Source: Sorangium cellulosum
GTDB taxonomy: Bacteria; Myxococcota_A; Polyangia; Polyangiales; Polyangiaceae
DNA: 64,000 nt
Assembly (NCBI RefSeq): GCF_002950945.1
Contig: NZ_CP012673.1
Coordinates: 10,306,501 to 10,370,500 of the forward strand
Reading direction: 5' to 3'
The first letter of the stretch is position 1, and every line of letters starts with the position of its first letter. A program made the position numbers and the translations under genes. This document shows positions 59,136 through 64,000 of this stretch, piece after piece. The notes under the pieces were generated by a model. It saw only the letters and a list, made by a program, of their open reading frames with translations, was not told the DNA's origin and ran no database searches.

Positions 59136-61778
59136 ATGACGGAGCCCTCCGACGACCCGTTCGGCCTCTCGGGGCAGACCATCGAGGGGAAGTACCGCGT
59201 CGACGCCGTGATCGGCGATGGCGGCTTCGGCGTCGTGTACCGAGGGACCCACGCGGGCTTCGGCGAGCTCATCGCGATCAAGTGCCTGAAGCTGCCCGAC
59301 GCGCTCGACGCCGCGCAGCGCGACGCCCTGCTCGACACGCTGCGCGAGGAGGGGCGGATCCTGCACCGGCTGTCGCGGGCCACCTCGGGCATCGTGCAGG
59401 CGCTCGACGTCGGCGCGTTCACGACGAGGGCCGGCGTGTGGGTGCCCTACCTCGTGCTGGAGTGGCTGGAGGGCCAGACGCTCGGGCAGCACCTGCGGGA
59501 GCGGCGCGATCGCGGCGAGGAGGGCATGTCGATCCCCGAGGCGATCCGGCTGCTCGAGCCGGCCGCGCGCGCGCTCGCCGTCGCGCACGCGCACAAGGTG
59601 GCGCACCGGGACGTGAAGCCGGCCAACCTGTTCCTCACCGACGTCGGCGGGGTGCGGACGATGAAGGTGCTCGACTTCGGCATCGCGAAGGTGCTGGCGA
59701 ACCACCCCACGTTCACCGAGGCGCTCGCGGCGACCCGGATGGGGCCGAGCGCGTTCACGCCGCGTTACGGCGCCCCCGAGCAGTTCAACAAGGCCCGCGG
59801 GGCGACCGGCCCCTGGACCGACGTGTTCGCGCTCGCCCTCATCTTCGTCGAACTCGTGAGCGGCCGGCGCGCGCTCGAGGGCGACGATCCCACGCAGCTC
59901 TACATCGCCTCGGCCGATCCCGCCCTGCGCCCGACGCTGCGCGCGCGCGGGCTCCCGGACGCGCCCGAGGCGATCGAGCGCGTGCTCGACCGGGCGCTCG
60001 CGATCGAGCCCAAGCACCGCTTCACGAGCGCCGGCGAGTTCTGGGACGCGCTCTCGGCCGCCGCGCGCGGCGCGCCGGTGGCGCCGTCCGCGGGGCCCTA
60101 CGCCGGCGGCGCGGACCGCGCGGGGATGCTGTCGACCGCGGAGTACGCGGCCGCGCGGGGGCTCGGCGCGGCCGCCGGGGACGGCGGCTCTCCGGTCGGG
60201 CCGACGATGCTGGCCGATTCGCGCGGGCCGGCGCCGGCGCGGCCGGCGGTGGTCAACGTGAGCCAGGGCGGCGCGGGCGTGCGGCCGGCGACCGGCGCGA
60301 CCGGCGCGGCGGGGGCGCTGGCGACCGGGGGGAACCGGACCGCGCAGGTCGACGACTCTATGATCGAGACCTACGCGCCGGTCCACCCTGCCGCGCCGCA
60401 TCCCCCTGCGGGGCCTCCGCCCGGCGCCGGCGCGTATTCCGCTGCCTCAGGCGCCTATCCCGCGGCGCCTGGCGCCGCCCCCTACCCCGCGCCGCCTGGC
60501 GGCGGTGGCTACCCCGCGCCGCCCGGCGCCGGTGGCTACCCCGCACCGCCTGGCGCCGGTGGCTACCCCGCTGCGCCCGGCGCCGCCCCCTATCCCGGAC
60601 CGCCCGGCGCCGCCCCCTATCCCGGACCGCCCGGCGCCGCCCCCTACCCCGCGCCAGGCGCCCCGCCGGCCGGCCAGCCAGCCCCGCAGCGCAGCGCTGC
60701 GCGCGCCGCGTTGCCCTGGTTCCTCGCGGCGCTCCTGCTCGGCGGCGGCGGGGCGACGGCGTACTTCCTGACGCGGGCGCCCGACAAGAAGCCGCCCCGG
60801 TCGGCGTCCCCGCGCGCCCCGACCACGGCGCCCCCCTCCGGGCGCGCCGCCTCGCCCGTGCCGGCGGCGAGCGCCAGCGCCGCGCCGCTCGCGAGCGCCT
60901 CGGCCGCGGCGTCGGTCGCGGCGCCCGCCGAGCCCCCGGCGCCGCCGCCGGACATGGTCTTCATCCCGCCGCTCACGGCCACCGTCGGCGCCGGGCTCGA
61001 GGCGCGCGAGGTGACGCTCACCCGCGGCTTCTACCTCGATCGCAACGAGGTCACCGTCCGCGCCTACCGCGCCTGCATGCAGCAGCGGCAGTGCTCGACG
61101 GCGGCGCACGTCTCGCTGACACCGGAGCTCCCGCTCGGCGTGCCGGTGCCGGCGCCGCCCGCGGACGAGGGCGAGGCCGCGCTGTGGTCGCGGCGCTGCA
61201 ACGAGCCCCGCGGCGCGACCGGTCACCCGATCAACTGTGTCGACTACTCCCAGGCCGAGAGCTACTGCCGCTTCCGGGGCCGGCGGCTGCCGACCGAGGC
61301 CGAGTGGGAGATCGCGGCGCGCGGCGCGGAGGGCCGGGCGTTCGTCTGGGGCGCCGACGAGCCGACCTGCGATCTCGCCTGCTACGACCGGAACGAGGGC
61401 TGCCTCCAGCGCGGCGCCGAGGTCGCGACCTGCGCGGCCGGCGCGCACCCGAAAGACCGCACGCCGGAGGGCGTCTACGACCTCGCCGGCAACGTCGCGG
61501 AGTGGGTCTCGGACGGCTACGTCTTCCCGCCGCCCGGGGGCGAGAACCCTCAGGGCGACCCGGCCGCGCCGCTCAAGGTGGTGCGCGGCGCGAGCTTCCG
61601 CGACGGCCCCGACAAGCTCTCCGCGACGTACCGCATCGCCGCGGCGCCCGTGACGGCGCACGCCTGGATCGGCTTCCGCTGCGCCATGGATCCCCCGGCT
61701 CCGGCCGCCGCGCCGCCCCCGGAAGGCGCGCCGCCCCCGGAGGGCGCGCCGGCTCCGGAGGGCGCCCCGACGCCGTGA
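59136..61778 (+). CDS. Ser/Thr protein kinase fused to formylglycine-enzyme-like (SUMF1) domain
   Basis: 880 residues. Kinase domain about 18-305: GDGGFGVVY, Lys49, HRDVKPANLFL (157-167), DFG at 180-182, GAPEQ at 212-216, all complete. A long linker holds about ten Tyr-Pro-Ala-Pro-Gly repeats (about 430-505). A transmembrane helix (about 524-544) leads to an Ala/Ser/Pro spacer and then an FGE-sulfatase-like domain (about 605-850). That domain has MVFIPPLTATVG, FYLDRNEVTVRAYRAC, HPINCVDYSQAESYCRFRGRRLPTEAEWEIAARG, LAGNVAEWVSDG and a terminal GFRC. The FGE-like domain is extracytoplasmic and probably a sensor or binding module rather than a sulfatase activator. Pro/Gly/Ala tail. Confidence 0.93.
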   Translation: MTEPSDDPFGLSGQTIEGKYRVDAVIGDGGFGVVYRGTHAGFGELIAIKCLKLPDALDAAQRDALLDTLREEGRILHRLSRATSGIVQALDVGAFTTRAGVWVPYLVLEWLEGQTLGQHLRERRDRGEEGMSIPEAIRLLEPAARALAVAHAHKVAHRDVKPANLFLTDVGGVRTMKVLDFGIAKVLANHPTFTEALAATRMGPSAFTPRYGAPEQFNKARGATGPWTDVFALALIFVELVSGRRALEGDDPTQLYIASADPALRPTLRARGLPDAPEAIERVLDRALAIEPKHRFTSAGEFWDALSAAARGAPVAPSAGPYAGGADRAGMLSTAEYAAARGLGAAAGDGGSPVGPTMLADSRGPAPARPAVVNVSQGGAGVRPATGATGAAGALATGGNRTAQVDDSMIETYAPVHPAAPHPPAGPPPGAGAYSAASGAYPAAPGAAPYPAPPGGGGYPAPPGAGGYPAPPGAGGYPAAPGAAPYPGPPGAAPYPGPPGAAPYPAPGAPPAGQPAPQRSAARAALPWFLAALLLGGGGATAYFLTRAPDKKPPRSASPRAPTTAPPSGRAASPVPAASASAAPLASASAAASVAAPAEPPAPPPDMVFIPPLTATVGAGLEAREVTLTRGFYLDRNEVTVRAYRACMQQRQCSTAAHVSLTPELPLGVPVPAPPADEGEAALWSRRCNEPRGATGHPINCVDYSQAESYCRFRGRRLPTEAEWEIAARGAEGRAFVWGADEPTCDLACYDRNEGCLQRGAEVATCAAGAHPKDRTPEGVYDLAGNVAEWVSDGYVFPPPGGENPQGDPAAPLKVVRGASFRDGPDKLSATYRIAAAPVTAHAWIGFRCAMDPPAPAAAPPPEGAPPPEGAPAPEGAPTP

Positions 61779-62283
61779 GTACGACCGCGATCGATGGCCG
61801 TGCCGGCCGTGCCGGTGCGCGCGCGCTGCGGACGGTGCGCTCGCGACTGTGGCAACTCGCCCTATGAGGCCAATTGCACCATCCAGCGCCGGTTCCCCTC
61901 GCCGGACGAACACGCGCCTCCAGAATCGTCTAGACCACCGATCGCGTTGAGCGACGGAGGAATGAGCCGCCAAGGACGCAAAGTTCTTCCCTCGCGGCCT
62001 TCTTGGCGGCTTGGCGATTCAAAATTCTGCTCTCTTCAGCCGGCTTCAGTCCATGGGTCGATCAGGTGCTCGTGGGCCATGCGAGCGCGCTCTCGAGGAC
62101 TGGGCGTTGCATGTCCTGGCTCCGGCAGAATCGACGCGCTTCCGCCACGTCCCGGTCCGATGTGCCCGCACGATCCCCGACGGACCGGGGCGAGGCACCA
62201 GCGACTGGGCGCGTGTCGGGACGCCGCGTCGTGATCCCACGAGGCCCCCTGAACCTCGAGGCGTTCGGCCAAAGGAGCGATCG
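61779..62283. other. Intergenic region with inverted repeat before the NRLSM lipoprotein gene
   Basis: 505 bp without a supported gene. The frame that stays open from 62011 to the lipoprotein start does not look coding. It holds the inverted repeat at 61964-62015. An AGGAG just before 62284 supports the start chosen for the next gene. GC is lower than in the neighbouring genes. Confidence 0.65.
61964..62015. repeat. MITE-like inverted repeat (GCCGCCAAG type)
   Basis: GAGCCGCCAAGG (61964-61975) pairs with CCTTCTTGGCGGCTT (61998-62012), with ACGCAAAG in between and GAAT/ATTC at the outer edges. The sequence style (GCCGCCAAGGACGC ... CTTGGCGGCTTGGCG) is that of a repeat found in intergenic DNA of many environmental bacteria; this is recalled, not searched. 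Confidence 0.5.
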
Positions 62284-63246
62284 ATGTCACCAACGCACGA
62301 CCTGTTCATCCTTGTCGCGGGACTCGGCTTGTGTATCGCGCAGACCGGATGCGTCGCAGCAGCTCTCGAGGGCGAGCCGGCCGAGGAGCAGGTGGGGGCG
62401 GCGGAAGAGGCGTTCGCGTCGATCAACAGGCTCTCGATGAACCGCCTCTCGATGAACCGCCTCTCGATGAACCGCCTCTCGATGAACGGCTTGTCCTCAC
62501 GCTGGCTGTCGCCGAGGGCCTCGACCCTCTCCTCCACGGAGCTCATCGCGACCGCCGAAGGCCGCGAGCTGCTCGCTTACGTCATCCGGTGCGCGCTGCC
62601 CGAGGGCCAGAGCCTCAGCGGGGCGTACGGCGGCGTGACCTACACCTTCCAGGGCGTCGTCGGTCTCGCGCCGGAATGGCGCTCCAGGCCGCTGGCTCCG
62701 GTCGGCCAGCGGTGGGTGACCGCGTGCCTCCTCGCCCATGTCAACGGCTACGGCGCCCAGGTGCTCATCTCGCTGCGCGGCGAGCACGCAGCGCTTGAGG
62801 CGACCTCGACCGAGCGGGCGCAGTTCGACGTGCAGGAAGCGGCATTTTACGGGAACCTGTTCGACAGCGGCTCGGATGACGACGACGACGATGGCGACGA
62901 CGGCGACGGCGACGACGGCGGCACCGCTCGAGGGCTGTACGCGTGCGCCGGCGCCACGGTCCAGGCGCAATGCGGCGCGACCTCGATGAGCTATATGCCC
63001 CGGCGGTCCTGCAGCACGAACGGAGGCTGCGCGCTCTCCTTCGCCGGGCCGTGCCGCGACGAGGCGCGCCCCGCGCGGCAGGCCTGCGAGAACACCTCGG
63101 CGGAGTTCGTCGAGGACTGCTTCGCCAAGGCGAGAGGGTCAGACGACGAGTCCGACGATCGGCTCAAGTATCCCGAGGTCATCACGGTGTACCTCAACAG
63201 GGACGATTTCAACACGCTCTACGCCGACTGCGCGCCGCTCCCGTGA
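62284..63246 (+). CDS. Lipoprotein with NRLSM pentapeptide repeats
   Basis: 320 residues with AGGAG upstream of the ATG. Signal peptide ending in the lipobox AQTGC (about Cys21). Residues about 47-71 are five copies of a pentapeptide, mostly NRLSM, from 15-bp DNA repeats. The next part (about 80-180) includes LLAYVIRCALPEGQSL and GLAPEWRSRPLAPVGQRWVTACLLAHVNGYG, a pattern I associate with a myxobacterial lipoprotein family. An Asp-rich run (about 198-213) could bind calcium. The Cys-rich end has about ten cysteines. Function unknown; likely outer-membrane or surface. Confidence 0.82.
   Translation: MSPTHDLFILVAGLGLCIAQTGCVAAALEGEPAEEQVGAAEEAFASINRLSMNRLSMNRLSMNRLSMNGLSSRWLSPRASTLSSTELIATAEGRELLAYVIRCALPEGQSLSGAYGGVTYTFQGVVGLAPEWRSRPLAPVGQRWVTACLLAHVNGYGAQVLISLRGEHAALEATSTERAQFDVQEAAFYGNLFDSGSDDDDDDGDDGDGDDGGTARGLYACAGATVQAQCGATSMSYMPRRSCSTNGGCALSFAGPCRDEARPARQACENTSAEFVEDCFAKARGSDDESDDRLKYPEVITVYLNRDDFNTLYADCAPLP
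62422..62496 (+). repeat. Five 15-bp tandem coding repeats
   Basis: Units start at 62422, 62437, 62452, 62467 and 62482. The three central ones (ATGAACCGCCTCTCG) are identical; the outer two are diverged. They encode the NRLSM repeat of the lipoprotein, just after its acidic linker. Confidence 0.9.
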
Positions 63247-63256
63247 GGGGCGCGCG

Positions 63257-63913
63257 CTACGCCTCCACCGCCGCCCCGTCCCGGATCCCGAGCGTCTCCT
63301 CGCGCGCCGCCAGGCACGCCTCGCTCCCCACGACGAACGCGCGGCAGTTGTCCGGCCTGAGCTCGTAGATGGCGCACTTCCTGTCGTCGCAGAGGTGCTG
63401 GCAGCGACCGCTCACGGCGAAGCGCAGCGTGATCTTCCCGTCCCGCGCCCGCCGCACGTAGGCGCGCCCCGCGAGGTCGCCTCGCCCGGCCACCCGCCAG
63501 CGCGACAGGTCCTCGTCGTCGAGCACCACGTTCGCGTCGTGGCAGCAGGCCCCGCAGGCCAGGCAGTCGAGCGCGACCTCCCGGAGCGCCCCCGGGTGCA
63601 CGCTGTCGCGCTCGCACCAGTCGAGGACCGAGCCCTCGTACTGCCGCTTCACCCGCGCGGTCGCGAGCCCCCTGGCCGGCCCCTCGCCCACGCGGCGGAA
63701 GCGCTGCTGCTCGATCGACAGCAGCGACCACAGCCCGAGCTCCGTCAGCGTGCCGCGCTCATCCACGGAGAGCAGGAGGTCGATCCGCTCGTCCGGCAGC
63801 ACGATCGCCGCGTGCCCGCCCGCCCTCACGTGCGCCGCGGCGCGGGCCAGGAAACGCGGGCGAAACCTGCGCCAGATCGGGCGCGAAACGACGTAGGCGG
63901 ACATCGCGGGCAT
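63257..63913 (-). CDS. YkgJ-type zinc/iron-chelating protein
   Basis: 218 residues from MPAMSAYVVS (ATG 63904 is also possible). The family motif CxxCxxCC is DCLACGACCHDANVVL, with later conserved cysteines in GRCQHLCDDRKCAIYELRPDNCRAF. YkgJ/UPF0153 proteins bind a zinc ion or Fe-S cluster through these cysteines; their role is poorly known. The N-terminal about 95 residues are not part of that core. It converges with the lipoprotein gene 10 bp away. Confidence 0.85.
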   Translation of the reverse strand: MPAMSAYVVSRPIWRRFRPRFLARAAAHVRAGGHAAIVLPDERIDLLLSVDERGTLTELGLWSLLSIEQQRFRRVGEGPARGLATARVKRQYEGSVLDWCERDSVHPGALREVALDCLACGACCHDANVVLDDEDLSRWRVAGRGDLAGRAYVRRARDGKITLRFAVSGRCQHLCDDRKCAIYELRPDNCRAFVVGSEACLAAREETLGIRDGAAVEA

Positions 63914-64000
63914 CTTCGCGCCCCCGCCCCGTCCTGCCAAGTCCCGCCCGCGCCCCCGCGGCGGCTCTGCTATCCTGAAAAGCGTGGGACATCCCAAGAA

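Noticed and set aside
63984..64000. Possible start of a rightward gene (GTG GGA CAT CCC AAG)
   Set aside because: Only five full codons lie in the window and the ribosome-binding site is unclear; it cannot be supported.

Overview
The window is a stretch of chromosome from a high-GC deltaproteobacterium, most likely a myxobacterium of the Polyangiales (Sorangium-like). This is an inference. It rests on very high GC at third codon positions, several eukaryote-like Ser/Thr kinases with PEGA or formylglycine-enzyme-like tails, a MYXO-CTERM-like C-terminus on a giant kelch protein, MopE-like Cys-rich lipoproteins, a pilMNOPQ operon and many lineage-specific lipoproteins. I see no tRNA, rRNA, CRISPR array, transposase or prophage genes. 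About 50 genes are supported, and nearly all intergenic gaps are short.

Layout. 1-6.5 kb: end of a response regulator, a VTT membrane protein, an unknown protein next to an atypical kinase, a Cys/Met-metabolism PLP enzyme, a lipoprotein and a PP2C phosphatase. 7-16.6 kb: frr, an NtrC-like regulator with a degenerate sigma54-activation core, a peroxiredoxin, the Mpg DNA glycosylase, an unknown protein, a DUF885 metallo-hydrolase-like lipoprotein, prfC and a secreted protein with a TonB/AgmX-like tail. 16.7-21.1 kb: a compact leftward pair (a condensation-type acyltransferase and a flavin-dependent halogenase-like enzyme) divergent from a LysR regulator. 21.2-26.6 kb: pilMNOPQ (type IV pilus alignment complex and secretin). 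27-36.5 kb: LysM/DUF882 peptidase, FliA-like sigma factor, a large orphan protein overlapping a Kal-Kce fusion enzyme, uppS-cdsA and glutamate dehydrogenase.

36.6-46.3 kb: a 21-nt tandem repeat, an unknown protein and a leftward operon-like set encoding a PEGA kinase, a TPR/PEGA/beta-barrel protein and a 1533-residue kelch surface lipoprotein. 46.5-50 kb: ygfZ, a TIM-barrel protein, a hotdog protein and an EgtD-like methyltransferase. 50.2-54.3 kb: a redox set (VKOR-DsbA fusion, OmpA-like protein, TlpA-like lipoprotein, Cys-rich lipoprotein). 54.3-59 kb: Ogt and an Ada-AlkA fusion (alkylation repair), CstA, DJ-1/PfpI. 59.1-64 kb: a kinase fused to a formylglycine-generating-enzyme-like domain, a lipoprotein with NRLSM pentapeptide repeats, and a YkgJ-type protein.

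The most unusual content is: the halogenase/acyltransferase/LysR unit; large non-coding inverted repeats at 7.7, 15.6-15.8 and 16.6-16.8 kb; the degenerate NtrC-like regulator; the VKOR/TlpA/Cys-rich cluster; and the kinase-PEGA-kelch envelope module. Many 3' ends carry strong GC hairpins without a U-tract.
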